Origin: Monosiga brevicollis MX1
Lineage: Eukaryota > Opisthokonta > Choanoflagellata > Craspedida > Salpingoecidae
Length of the DNA stretch: 64,000 nucleotides
Assembly: GCF_000002865.3 (NCBI RefSeq)
Contig: NW_001865049.1
Coordinates: forward strand, 681,669-745,668
Direction of reading: 5' to 3'
The position numbers were made by a program, and so were the translations under genes. The stretch's first letter is position 1; each line of letters opens with the position of its first letter. Below, piece by piece: positions 27,727 to 39,644 of the stretch. The notes below the pieces were generated by a model. The model was not told the origin of the DNA and searched no databases. It worked only from the letters and a program-made list of their open reading frames with translations.

Positions 27727-28816
27727 AGGCTACCCACTCTGTGCAAGGAGGCACCACGACAAGACAATGCATCCCGCGGAAAGCCATCACAACTCCCAAA
27801 CTTTTAAGCCAGGTCCCTTGGACTGGAGGAGTTTCAAAGGAAAGTGTGCGGGGGCTGCACCTTGCCAATGTGTGGCTCGGCCCACGTGTTGTCCACATCC
27901 TTGTTCCTCTCCGAGGAGCGTCTTGTCACTTCTCGTGACCCATTTTGTCGCCGCAGGTGCAAGACCAGACAGACATGCTTGCCCATCTCTCTCTCTCTCC
28001 ACCCTTTCGGGGATTCGCCTCCACCTGCTGGATGTGTCGCTGGACCACAAAGTGGAAGTCGGTACCATCGCGCCCACATTCTTAGGGGGTAAGTGTATCA
28101 GAATCACCAGATGGTGGGGTAGATGGATTCTGCCCCCAAATTGGTTTATCAGGTGGCGATGTGTCAGATCTGTCACTCACCCACGACCAAGCCCATGAAA
28201 AGCCCAGTGGAAATCGATGGAAGAACGGTCGAGTGCAACTGTCTGAAGCGCTTTGGTTTCTTTTCGGGGTGTATTGCTCTTGGACGCGTCAGCGCAGTTG
28301 GACCGAACAGCGAGCGCGAGGGGTTGGGTCAGATCGCAAGTGACACCTGACTCGAGTTTCTTGCGCTTCTCTTCTTGTATTTTTTTTGTCAGATAAAGAC
28401 GGTGTTCACAACAACTGTTGTGGATTACGCTGCGGATCTCGGTGGTCTTCGTCGATCACAAATCAGTCGGGGCGCGCACGACGCGCGACGCGTGCTGGTC
28501 GCATCGAGGGTTTGGCTTTGGGCACGAAAGGTACCCGTGGTGGACTCGTTTGGAACTTGCCTGGCTGGCGCTGGTGCTTCTTGTGCAGCCAGGTGGATCG
28601 GCCCCGGGCTCCTTTCTTCCATCTGACCTGATCATGCAGTTTGGTGGCCACCACGGAGATGGGGAGGGGGGTCACGATGTGACGCCGTGGGATGCCATGG
28701 CGGTCGGTGGTGCGTTTCTGTCGCAGTTTGACTGGCAGATGGTGCTCCTCGTGCTTCTTTGCCAGCATGGAACACTTTCAAATCCTTTCTCATGTTGAGC
28801 CTTGTTTTACTTCCAG
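27727..28816. other. Unresolved exon-rich stretch
   Basis: Several open stretches look partly coding but cannot be chained. On plus, a Cys-rich piece (MCQICHSPTTKPMKSP, ending VECNCL, about 28.16-28.25 kb) follows a good acceptor. Another plus piece (GGHHGDGEGGHDVTPWDAMA, about 28.64-28.72 kb) also follows an AG. These may be upstream exons of the zinc-finger gene at 28,817-29,663. Confidence 0.3.
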
Positions 28817-29663
28817 ATCCGCACCAGCAGCATCAGATCCCGCACTTGGTACATGAGGCGCGCGACCTGATTGCCGACGAGAGGTACGAGGCGCGCACGC
28901 TTGCCATCCCACCCGCATATCTGCCCAATGGGTTCAACACCAGCCCATCTGCAAGTGAATAGCCCTCGGCGTTCACCGCTCGCGCGTCCTCGGTCATGCT
29001 CTTCTACTGTGCGCGTACCCAGGCCAATGGCAGCCCTCGAACGCTTGACAGATGCCCTGCGCATCATTGGAGGCGAGCGGCTTGTGATGCAGTCTCTTCA
29101 GGTTTGAGTCCAATCGCCCCTCGCTTCTCTGAGCTTCTTGTTGTTCTTGTTGTTCTTCTTGTTTTTTTTATAAATTTCACCTCTCCTCCCATTGCCTCCC
29201 AAGAAAGCCCTGACCTGGCGCCTGTCTCAAACTTGTGGCATCAAAATTGCTGACGCACTCGTGGCCGTTGGCTTGTCAGGATGCTCGTGAATCCTATTGG
29301 CAAGAGCGGGCAGAACGCCAGGGAGTGGCCTCGGCTCGAGCTGAGCGACAAGCACACATGGGGGATCTCGCCAGTTTGTTTCAAGAACTGCTTCTGGCCA
29401 ATGTGCCCGCTTCACCGCAAGGCACGGCTGAACCCGTGGCCGAGCCTCTGCCCGATTCGTACTACGAAGGTGAAGCTCAGAGTATTCTGGCCGAGGCTGA
29501 GGACGGTCAGGACCGCTTGCGCGAGTATGCCACGCATACCAGCTCCGCTGTTTGCGATGCCTGTGGCGCGGTTGTAGCCCGGCGTCGTCTCGACGCACAT
29601 CGCCAACACTGGTGCACGGACGTCAACACCATGATGAACAACATGCACCTCGACCGCCTCTAA
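28817..29663 (+). CDS. C2HC zinc-finger protein, C-terminal exons
   Basis: Three exons join in frame. DPHQQHQIPHLVHEARDLIADER (acceptor at 28,816, donor GTACGA) joins PMAALERLTDALRIIGGERL (about 29.03-29.1 kb). The last exon starts DARESYWQERAERQGVASA near 29,281 and ends at TAA 29,661-29,663. The last exon has a coiled-coil stretch and an acidic linker (SILAEAEDGQDRL). A terminal CDACGAVVARRRLDAHRQHWC follows, whose C-x2-C-x12-H-x4-C spacing fits a C2HC zinc finger. Function unknown; the gene's 5' end is unresolved and may lie near 28.1 kb. Confidence 0.6.
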
Positions 29664-30170
29664 GCCGCTCTGCCGCGTGTTCTTTCCTCGCCCGAGGCGA
29701 ACCACACATCTCTTTCATCCACTTGTCGCGCACAAGCAGCGCTTGCCCCTCCTCCGTTCCGCAGTCTCGCCAACGGGCCGACACAAGCTGACATCTGGAT
29801 TCAGTGTTCAATTTCAATTTGTACTCACGCGCAGCGAGAGTCTTGTTCCAGTCGTTGGTCTTTCAAAGACATCGGGTGCCAAGCACCTCAACGCTGGGAA
29901 TCAGGGAATTTGTAGTCGCAACGTGTACGACAGGCCTGAACAATTGACGCCCTGCTCGCCAAAAGAAAAAAAAAAGACAAACACAACACAAACTCTTTCA
30001 GACCGTAGCGCTTTGTTTCATCAAGAGCAGAATAAAATGAAGCAAACATGCAAGGACGGGAACGTGATGCTTGAATGCCATGGCAAGCAATAAATGGGAA
30101 TGCTCTGGTCGCGACCACGGATTGGGCGAGAGGTGCAGGGACCAGTGCCATCAGGTAAACTATTGGAACG
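29664..30170. other. Intergenic, convergent
   Basis: About 500 bp between two converging genes. Nothing is recognised except a short A-rich run near 29,965; it presumably holds both 3' UTRs. Confidence 0.6.
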
Positions 30171-31662
30171 TTATGCGGCGGGTCGCGGACGAGCGCGCAA
30201 GCGTTCCTTTGGCACCGCCATGGCTGGTTCAGTTGCAACTTCCGTCGTTGCAGGCCGAAGCGATGCTCCGGTTGCACGCCACATGCGTCGGAGGCAGGCC
30301 GTGGCCTGAGCTGAACCTAATTTTCGGCCAAGTGCACCCAACATGGCTCCATCTTGTCGATCCACCGCCCATCGCAGCACGCTAAAGTGGCGTGCTTCGA
30401 GCAATTCTGGCTTTGCAAGACCAAAGCGATCCACGAGAAACCAAAACACGGTCGTGTGCCCGTGTTCGTAAGCTAGACATGGTGCCTCGTAATCATCGCG
30501 CTGCACGTCGGCGGCTGTGTAGGCAAACTTTTCGAGGAGGAGCTCAAGCATTTGTTGCCAGCCATTGCGAGCGCAGACTTTAAGGAGGACGTTATTGCGG
30601 GCACGGGCGTCACGCAGATTAAAGTTGTAGCGCTTGAGCAAAGCGGTCACGACGGCACGACGATTGTGGGCCACGGCCGTCACCAGTGCCTCCATGTCCA
30701 TGGCGCGAAAATCACGCAAGATAAACTTTTGATGCTGAATCAGCGCCTCTACGACGGGCAAGTGGCCGGTGGCGCAGGCCAGCATCATCGGGGACCGCTT
30801 CCCCGGTTGGGGGTTTTTCACGCGAAGGCAGGCGTGTTGCTCGAGCAGATACTTGACCAGAGCTGTGTGTCGCAGCCGAATGGCCAGGCTCAAAAGATCT
30901 TGCAGCACTGACTCGACACCTTGAGTGTCGGACGCACCGCAAAGCGCTCGGTAGCCGGCATGTCGTGTCACGTGAAAGTTGAGCGCATGACAAAGCGCTG
31001 CCCGGGTGGTGATGCCGTGCACCAGAAGAGCATTAAATTGGGTCACGCAGTCCTTTGTCGGCGCAAAGGCTAATGCCACATGTGCCAGCTTCTGCACCTA
31101 AGGAGGCGACGAGACGGTGAGTCGCGGCACACACCCCAAGCCGACGAGCCAAGTGAGAGCCCAACGCTTCTGCCAGTCAACCAACCTCAAGGGCCAAGTT
31201 TGGGCAGACCAAGGACAGCTGCCTCAGGGTCGACCACGGTAAGCGCGGGAATATGTGGCAGACCAGGAGCCGAACAGGGAGTTGGCACCAACACCAACAT
31301 GCCGGTACCGAGGAGTGTCCAGGGTGGGGGCGTGTCTGATGGCTCGCCCGGGGGTTGTGGTGAGCAAGGCTCAGCTCAGTCTCAGTCAAGGTGTCAGGCT
31401 CCCAAGTGCCATCGCTGGCACTGGCGCTGTTGTCCTGACTGGTGGCGGCGCTGCTCTCCACGCTGGCGGGTTCTGGCCGATCATCACAATCGCTTGGTTC
31501 AAAGACCAGGGAGTGATCGTCATGCTGATGATCACCATGATGATGCTGCTGAGGGTGATGATGCTTGTGAGTCTGGTAGTGGGTGCCTTTGGTCAAGGCC
31601 GCGGACCGTAGCGTGTGCACAAGCTTCTTCGGCAGCGCATCGCTTGCATGTGTGAAGCCCAT
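30171..31662 (-). CDS. F-box/ankyrin-repeat protein with His-rich N-terminus
   Basis: Exon 1 (31,662 to about 31,193) begins MGFTHASDALPKKLVHTL and contains a His tract (HKHHHPQQHHHGDHQHDDH). An acidic/Ser linker follows. An F-box reads LPVRLLVCHIFPRLPW then LRQLSLVCPNLALE, and continues after a roughly 100-bp GT/AG intron into VQKLAHVALAF. Exon 2 (about 31,093-30,171) encodes degenerate ankyrin repeats: SLAIRLRHTALVKYLLEQHA, SPMMLACATGHLPVVEALI and LLKVCARNGWQQMLELLLE. The tail is basic (KERLRARPRP). F-box proteins recruit substrates to SCF ubiquitin ligases, with ankyrins as the likely substrate reader. The His tract could bind metal. Confidence 0.8.
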
Positions 31663-31734
31663 GGCGTTGCGTCGCCCATGCCACCTTCAGCCCAGCAAAG
31701 GATTCAGGGTGGCAGCCTGCCTGGATTGTGACGC

Positions 31735-31802
<68 letters not shown>

Positions 31803-31898
31803 AAAAGAATCTGAAAGAACAAAAATGGGGACGATGACAACACGTTACACACAACATTGGTTCTCACAAAGAGGTGTGATCGCATTTCTAGCGAAATT

Positions 31899-31986
<88 letters not shown>

Positions 31987-32490
31987 CTTCTTCTTATGGG
32001 ATGCACTGCACTTCCTTCCGATCTCACTCGAGCACAATGGCAGTGGCAGCTGGGATCGCGCCAGTGTTGTTTCCGACGGGGAGTTCTCAAAGGAGAAAAG
32101 CGCGGTGGCAATCCGCTCGGTTGCACACCCTCGCTGAATTGCCGGCCAACGAGGCACGCAAGGCAGACCAACCATGCATACTTGCACAAATATTGTCCGC
32201 TGTTGCATCGAAACCGTTTCGTGCTCGGTCCTCTCTCTCGATTCTGATGATCGGCTCCATCACATTCGGAACTGCGTGTTCATGTGTTCATGCATTGCTG
32301 GCGTGACCAACCTTTGAGGCCTGGCAAGTGCACGGATGCAATGTTCTAATAAAGAAAGGTCTGCATGATGCCTTCTCACAAAAAATCGGTTTGTCTGTGT
32401 CTGTGTCTGTGTCTGTGTCTGTGTCTGTGTCTGTGTCTGTCTGTCTGTGCGAATGTTCTCAATTGCGGGAAAAATGGTGGGCCGTCGGGT
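31663..32490. repeat. Intergenic with (GA)n, (GT)n and (TGTCTG)n
   Basis: (GA)n at 31,737-31,801, (GT)n at 31,901-31,984 and a TGTCTG hexamer-type run at 32,397-32,447. The first two lie just upstream of the F-box/ankyrin gene start; the third is just beyond the UGGT stop. No gene is recognised. Confidence 0.85.
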
Positions 32491-35400
32491 TTAGAGTTCG
32501 TCCACCTTGTGGCCGGAACCAGGCGCCGGGCCGGCATTCACCACGCGGTTTGTCAGGTTGCGGGCTTCTTGATCCAACGCCGTCCATTCGGGAATGATCC
32601 TATGACGCCAAACAGAAACAGGGTGAGCGATGGCAGGCCAGAGAAAATGAAAGACTTGGCACGGGCCAATCGTCAGCAAGCGCGCCGGCCAGATAGCCAC
32701 AGTCATTGCCACACGCCGCGCGACACACCGGACAGCCGCCTGAAGCTTGGGCTCTTTGGTCTTGGGATTGTTGCAAAGATCAATGGTCTTGGCTCGGCCC
32801 TTGGACCGATCATCGCACCACGATTCACACCACAACCACTCCTGCGGCAGCGAGCGAATGGGAACGTTGTGCACCATGTTGTTGGGCAAATCCTGGTCCA
32901 GGTTGCTGAGGCTGTTGGGATCCTGGGATAGGCCCTGATACTGCTCGCGCAGTCGATCACCCGCAGCATACTGACCGAGTCGCAAAAGGGCGTGTAGCCG
33001 TAGGGCGCGCCCTTGAGGTCCAACTCCACCAGCTCGCGCATGTCCGCCCGCACCACCTGGTCGGCGTCCACAAAAATGATCTTCTTCACGTCCATTGGGA
33101 AGAGCACGTCCAAAAACAAAATTTTGTAGGCCCAGATCAGGCGCATCTTCTCGGCTGGCTTATTCAGCCATCGTGGCCAGTTGTAGCTCACCAGCTGAAA
33201 CTCAAAACCGTACTCGGCCGCCATGTGCGGCAAGAAGGCCTTCATCTGCGGTGACATGCACGACTCCAAAAACCAAAACTTGACCGGGTTGCGGGTGTTC
33301 TTCAGCACGCTCAACATCATGATTTTCAAGAAGCGTTCGTACAAGTGTCCCGATGCCAGGCTGAAGATGTTGATGGTTTCCCCGGCCCGCTCCACGCGAC
33401 CGCTGTGTGCGCCAACGGCCGTCGCCGACCCCTTCTCACCCGTGCCCATCAGGCTGGACAGGGAATCCCACAGCCCTCCGCCGCTGCTCGCGCCTGGATC
33501 AGTCTCTTCAGCCTTGTCCGCGGCGCCGTCGCCGGCACTGTGAGCCGAGGGCATGTCGTCCAGCAGTCGGGCTTTCTCTTGTCCTGGGCGGCGCTTGAGG
33601 CGCAACGACACGTGTGTTCCGGTGAAATCGCGCACCAAGACGAGCGGGCGTTGATCCTGGCTGTGACTGTCCGAGCCCCCCGCCTCCTCAATGGTAAAGA
33701 TATCCGTCGACTTGCCCGGCAGCAGCTGTAGCTCGTATGCACCGGGCTGCGACTTGAGCTGAAAGTACCCGAGGTTGGCCATCACCAGCGTGTCGTACAA
33801 GGCCCCCGCCAACGGCGTCCCCAGCTGTAGCTGCACGCCCGCAGTGGGTGCGCGCGTGTCAGCTGCCAGCGATCCACCCTCGACGGTCAAGTAGCGAAGA
33901 CGAAACAGGGCATACACGTCGCCGTCTGCGCTCTGCAGGTGGATGTTGTCCAGATCGTGAGCTGACTGCTCCGCCTCCACCATTAGTGAAGCCGAGGTTT
34001 CCATGCCCAGTGTAAGCAACGGCGCTCGAGGCAGCTGCCGGAATACGGCCCGAGGCCCCGGAGTCAGACGACCCTGCGCATCAAACTCCACTGACGGCAA
34101 TACCATGCGATAGTACCGCTTCAATGGCACCTCCGACACCTTCAGCACAGGATTCATGAGCAGCGTGATCTCGACGTTCACATTGGCATGCAGCATGGCC
34201 AGCAAGGGGGCCACGCGCTGTGCTTGCGCTGACAAAGGATCCAGCACAACAAAGCAGCGGTGGACCAGCGCGTTATCGGTGGAGTCCCGCGGCGCGACCG
34301 TCACCGCACTGTACTTTTGCGCCACGTTGCTAAGGTGGCGGCGGTCCAGGCGCTGCTGGGGTCGGCCCGAGGTGCCCGCCTTTTCTGCACTGTTGGTCAA
34401 GAGCGCCAGTAGATTGCGAACAATGGTCTCGCGGTCTCGCTGCCGCAGACCCGGCAAGAGACGTCCGACTCGGTTGGCAACCTGCTTGGCCTGTCCTTCG
34501 TTGTTGTGGAAATTCTCCAAGAAAGCCAGGTCACTGCCAGAAAACGAGACATCGGGACCAAAGGGACCGTACACGCGACCATTGGTCACCAATGCGAGCG
34601 CACCGTTTTCCAGTTGCAAAGCTTGCTTGACGGCCACTTCGTGTAGCCGAGCCTTGAGAGCGTTGTCGCGCTCCGTCCGAACCAGAGTGCGAACGGCCGC
34701 TTGGTCTTTACTCTTGAGAACCTTAATCAAGTCGTCCAGATTGGCGTCGGGATGGTTAATGCTGTGTGCAAGGACGTGGCCTATCTTCATGAGCGCCACA
34801 TCGCTCGCAAAATGGCGCCCAATGGCGTTGATCAGGTGATGGACGTCTGCTTGTTCACCGGAGGCGCTGTTCAAAAAGGCCACCCGCACGCGAGTCGACG
34901 AGAGCTACGACCAACGCAAATCAAGGAAAAAACAACCCCGAATAGAGGGACACTGCTGAGCGAACACAATGCGCCAAATGCACTCCCGGCTCAAAAGACA
35001 AAAACAAAGCACGAGGTTTCGATTGGTAACAAAGGTGAAGGAACTGCAGAAGCAGTGCAACTGACCAGCCGACGCAAGACTTCAAAGGCAAGCACACGAT
35101 GGTCGGGGCGTTGCAGGTCAGCCACCACCCAATGCGTGATGGACTGCGGCAGGCGCAGTGTGAGTTGGCAGCCGGCGTTGCGGTTATATATGGAAGGCAA
35201 TCATCCTCGGACTTGAATCGGACTGCCAAAGCAGACGAACAGTCGTACCTTGACAGTGGCACTGCTCTCGGGCTTAACATAGTATTTGAGACTCTGATCC
35301 AGCCACGACAGCACCTGGCCACTGGTGGCACCCTGCAGCTCGGCTACGCATGCACATGTCATGGGTGACAACACGGGGCTGAAAGGTTGTGGCTTAGGGC

Positions 35401-38400
35401 GGCGCCGAGACTGAACTTACCGGCACTTGTAATATTTTGAGGTCTGCCACACAGGACAACATTTGTGTGCTTCATCAGCTCCGGCGCAGTCATGCGCTTG
35501 GTGGCTTTGTTGAGCTTCATAATGGCATCATAGACGCTGCCTGCGTCACTGATTTGACGGTAGTAAATCTGTCGCTGCAACATGCCAAACTGCTGTCGCG
35601 AGTTTTGGGTGAAAATCTGTTTCACGCTATTCTTGTTATCCTCCAGAGAAACAGGGCGTCCATTGAAGAGGACGGTCACTTGACGCAGGGGCAAGCCGCT
35701 GGCCTCAAAGTGTGCATCCATGCGGCTGCGAATGGTATCCACATCCTTGGCATAATTCAACACGGTAGTTTGCCAATCTGTGCTCGTGATGACAGTAAGG
35801 GCGTGCTCCTGAATAGCCTTCTCGGTCACGTCTGCAATGGGAACGCACAGCAATAGAGGCGGGCACAGATATGCGTTACCGATGGCCCGTGGCAACAAGC
35901 AGATAGACAAGCAATCAAATGAATAGACAAGACGAAAATTTAGACATGCCCGTACACACCAGGGTAGCGCTGGTAAAAACTGCAGAGCCAATCCAGAGCG
36001 CGTCGAGTGCTCTTTTTGCGCTTCTGTACGACGCTGTATGCACGCACGAGAAGGACCTCAAGCCTCTCTTCCTCAGACTGTGCCAAGGCCAGGACATCAG
36101 TCTCTTCTATAGCATCGTCAAGCAGCAAGGCAAGCCCCAGCTTCGGTGTGAGCTTGCGGCTACATGAGGCCATGCAAACCAGTGTGAGCTGAGAGGGAAC
36201 TAACTTCCGGTTTTTGCATGGCCAGTGCTGGTGAATTCAACCGTCCGCTGTCGCAATTGACGCTGGCCCACCGTGGTCGCAGCCAGAATGCCAACGCGAA
36301 CCATTTCCTGCTTTTTGACGAGCTGTCCGTGGGCTTCAAGAAGCTGTGCGGCAAAAACGGGATCCAGCACGCGTCCCGTCAATAAAATGGTAAAGATGTT
36401 ACGCGAAACGCGATACTTGGTGCCCGGGGACAAGGGCTGCAGCAACGCCGTCAGGGTTGAGGGCCACCGGCTGTAAGCTGAATCCTTCTCGAGATTATTC
36501 AGGTATTGCACTGCCGAGGACTTGAGGTTGAGCACCTCGGCTGGAGGGTTCGTTTGAAGACTAGGGGTGGCAGAGGAGAAAGGCGTTACAAGAGTAAGCT
36601 AGGCAAAATGCTAAGGACAAGGGGCATGATGCTGGGTGGGAGTGGGAGTGAAAGTGGGTGCAGTACCTAATGCCTTGGAACTCGGGGACGTGTTTGGCAG
36701 GAATGCCAGCCTCTTGTAGCTCGGACATAGTGTCACTGTGCTGAGCCAGAATTTTGAGCAGATAGAAGATGTCAACAGTGGTGGTGTCCAAGATAACATC
36801 ATTTAGAGTCATCAGTGTGGTTCCGGCACTCAGCCCCACGTATTGCAATGACTGTCAAGATTTGGGATAGCGGCATCGTAAAAAAAGCGATCAGGTCACG
36901 AGACAAGACAAAGGCTCTGCTTCTAACGTCAATCACAAGCGGTGGCAGAGAAGAGCAGAACGAAACAAAACTATAAACGGACCTGTTGATTCATGGCAAT
37001 CTCTTGCTTGATGGTCTCATTGGGCTTGTTTTGAGCCAGAACATGCTGAATGGTGGGAAAATTGGACCTAAACGGGGCCGGTCATCAGCAGTGGGCAATG
37101 AGCAAGAGAAGAGGATACAAAAAAAAAAAAAAAAAAAAAAAAGGTGTTTGTAGCCGACGGTGAGCAGCGTGGTTGATTTTGGGACTGACGTGATGGCCTG
37201 CAGAGTCTGAACTGGGTCCGCAGCTTCAAGGACGCGCTGCGCGGCCTGAAGATCAATATCCTGTAGCTCCCAAGCCTAAATGGGCGAGCAGCCAACCACA
37301 GCGGGATGCGGGTGGTGAGTCGCAACGTGCTCGAGAGGGTGACCATGAGTGGTTGGGCAAGGGCAAACCTTGAGAGGATGAATCTCGATGGGGGTCTCCA
37401 AGAGCTGGCGTTGCAGCCGAGCGAGGTGTTCCTGTTGGTCAGGGTGCAAAGCACGGAGTCTACACGAAGAAGAACAGGTGCGATTGTCGAATGTTACTCT
37501 GCCAACCCAATATGCATGCAGGTTGGGCTGCAGCTTTGGCGAGAGGCGGCCCATTGGTCAATGGATAAAGCTGTTGATGTACGCACTGAGCAAAATCGAA
37601 TCCCGCCACTTGATCCTCATCCTCAACTGCCTCGTCGGCCAGAGCCTCGGTGACATCCTCTACGCACACGGACACGCACACAAATGGCCAATGAAATCGA
37701 AGCTTCGGCAGCGAAGAAGACGGCGCACGACTGAAAACTCGTACCCTCGACAGCGGAATCGTCCGTGGCAATGTACTCAGTCTTCTTGACAGCAAGTTCA
37801 ACACCCCAGCCGCTGAGCCGGATTGGACCATCTTGCTCTGCAGGTGGATTCAAAGGTTTAGCAAGATGTTGTGACAGAATGCATTTGCTAATGAGTAGGG
37901 TCGGGCCGTACCGTGATCTCGGCGATAGTGTCGCAGGATGTACAAGATGCGACCGTCTTGTTGGAGCTTGACGAGACGCTGATGCCATGCCTAAACAGGA
38001 GGAAGGGGAGGGGGCGGGGGCAAGGAGATGATAAGAAGGCAGCAGATCGAGTGACATGCCTCGATATGTGCCAAACATTTTTGTTGGCACACATGCAGAC
38101 GTCAGGTGGCACTCCGATCGGCTCGAAGCGACAGAGAAAGGCCACGTGCCGCAAAATCAGGTGCGCCCAGTTCGGCATAAAGGAAGGCACGGGGTGCTTC
38201 CCGGTCTGGGGCCTCGGGGTATTGATGATCGACATCCAACAAGCTGGTAGGGATGAATAACAGGACAACACACACGGGCATTAAAACAAGAAGGAAATTT
38301 GGTGGGCGGGCACAGGCGGCCAAGGGGGCACGACGGAAAAACGGACAAAGTGGGGTCTGTGGTGGCACTGGTCTGGGCTCGAGTGATGAGATCCTCAAGC

Positions 38401-39284
38401 TCAGTTGCATCACATGTCGCGGCGGCACCAAGTGTCACAAATGAAGTGCAATTCTGCCTATCATGACCAAATCGAAGAGGATCCGTGCAGGGCGCAGGCC
38501 AATTCACGAGGGACCCATGCGGTGAGAGGGTAAACCGATGGAAAAAAAATGTCAAACTTGCTCGAGTCAAAGACGAGACTCACAGGGATGGGTGCGCTCG
38601 AAGGGCCTCTGTGGCCAACTGAAACTGCATGGCAACGGCTGGGGACGCGCTACGGGATGCCAGATTCAGCTATAAAAGCAGTTGGTCACGATTGGCACAC
38701 ATGAGATCTGCTTGGGCCAACATCAGGGGCTTTGGTTCGCCAGCGAAAGCATGGCAAGCAAAGCCTTCCGAGTGTTTGAGCAAAGCACCTTGAAGACGTC
38801 AAAAGCAATGTCGTTGAGCTCGCTCTGTGCGTGAGCGAGAACATGATCGTAGATGGCTGCGCACCATGACGTGGACACATGGCAGCAGGTCTGTGAGGCC
38901 TAGCGTTGCCTCAGAATGACGCGGGACCGCCGACTTCAGCCTACCTTTATCCGTGCCGAGAGCATGGGCCGATTGGCTTGCCTCCACTAGGCCCCAAAAG
39001 CGTTGCGCATGGCTATCAGCCATCAACTCACTGCACACCCCAGCATGAAGCATGAGATCTGTCTGGATGACCAAACCCAGGTGGCCGGCCCAAACATGCA
39101 CCAACCTGGCCTCCAAAAGCAGAGGCGTGCTTTGCCAGGTCGGCTGAAGCTCCGTAATCACACTATCACGCGCCACAACCACAGAGCAGCTTCCCAAAAC
39201 CACCAAAGCCAACAGCCAGGCCCAACCAGCACGCTGCTGCCAAGCCCGCCGCCGGCCCAGTGCCACTGGTCCAACGACCGCCAT
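32491..39284 (-). CDS. UGGT1: UDP-glucose:glycoprotein glucosyltransferase (UGGT)
   Basis: Large multi-exon gene. ATG 39,284 starts a signal peptide ([18 protein letters not shown]), then [11 protein letters not shown] and [10 protein letters not shown], as in UGGT N-termini. [19 protein letters not shown] lies near 37.8 kb. A 1.9-kb exon (34,889-32,977) holds the last Trx-like and beta-sandwich domains and most of the GT24 catalytic domain. Its motifs include [40 protein letters not shown], the metal site [12 protein letters not shown] and GYTPFCDS. Beyond the odd junction at about 32,971 the frame resumes with [19 protein letters not shown] and [12 protein letters not shown] short last exon ends GHKVDEL, a KDEL-like ER retrieval signal. 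UGGT reglucosylates misfolded N-glycoproteins for calnexin/calreticulin binding. About 40 normally invariant residues between FCDS and AAGDR are missing. Confidence 0.95.
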
Positions 39285-39451
39285 GCTCTCTCTCTCTCGC
39301 TCTTTCTCTCTCTCTCTTGTCAGAAAGAGAACTGACTCACACACACACACACACAACACACACACACACACACACTAACACGTACAGGTATAGTGTGATA
39401 TTTGTTAGACTTCCGCATAGGTACGTGTTTCCTTCGTTCGTTCTCTCGTTT

Positions 39452-39516
<65 letters not shown>

Positions 39517-39644
39517 ACGAAACGGCAGCGTTGCAGTTCCGAGTTGGTTGTGCCGTTTCATGGTCCACTGGGAAAGGTTGCGAGCCGTTGACGCAGCGCC
39601 CGTGTGGGTGTGCTACTCTGTATAGGCGTGGGGTATCGTTTATC
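39285..39644. repeat. Bidirectional promoter region with CT, CA and GT microsatellites
   Basis: The 360 bp between divergent starts (39,284 minus and 39,645 plus) include (CT)n at about 39,288-39,320, (CA)n at 39,340-39,375 and (GT)n at 39,453-39,512. Confidence 0.85.

Noticed and set aside
27305-28198. 297-codon plus-strand frame
   Set aside because: Composition is unlike a folded protein, it lacks any motif, and better splice-bounded pieces exist on both strands.
28123-28350. TMEM55/PIP4P-like phosphatase from the CxxC piece MCQICHSP...VECNCL
   Set aside because: Only one CxxC and one CxC are visible and the C-x5-R catalytic motif and TM helices could not be found downstream.
32703-32970. 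Continuation of the UGGT long frame past FCDS ([12 protein letters not shown]...)
   Set aside because: The conserved UGGT sequence continues in another frame ([13 protein letters not shown]), so this stretch is a frameshift shadow caused by the junction at about 32,971.
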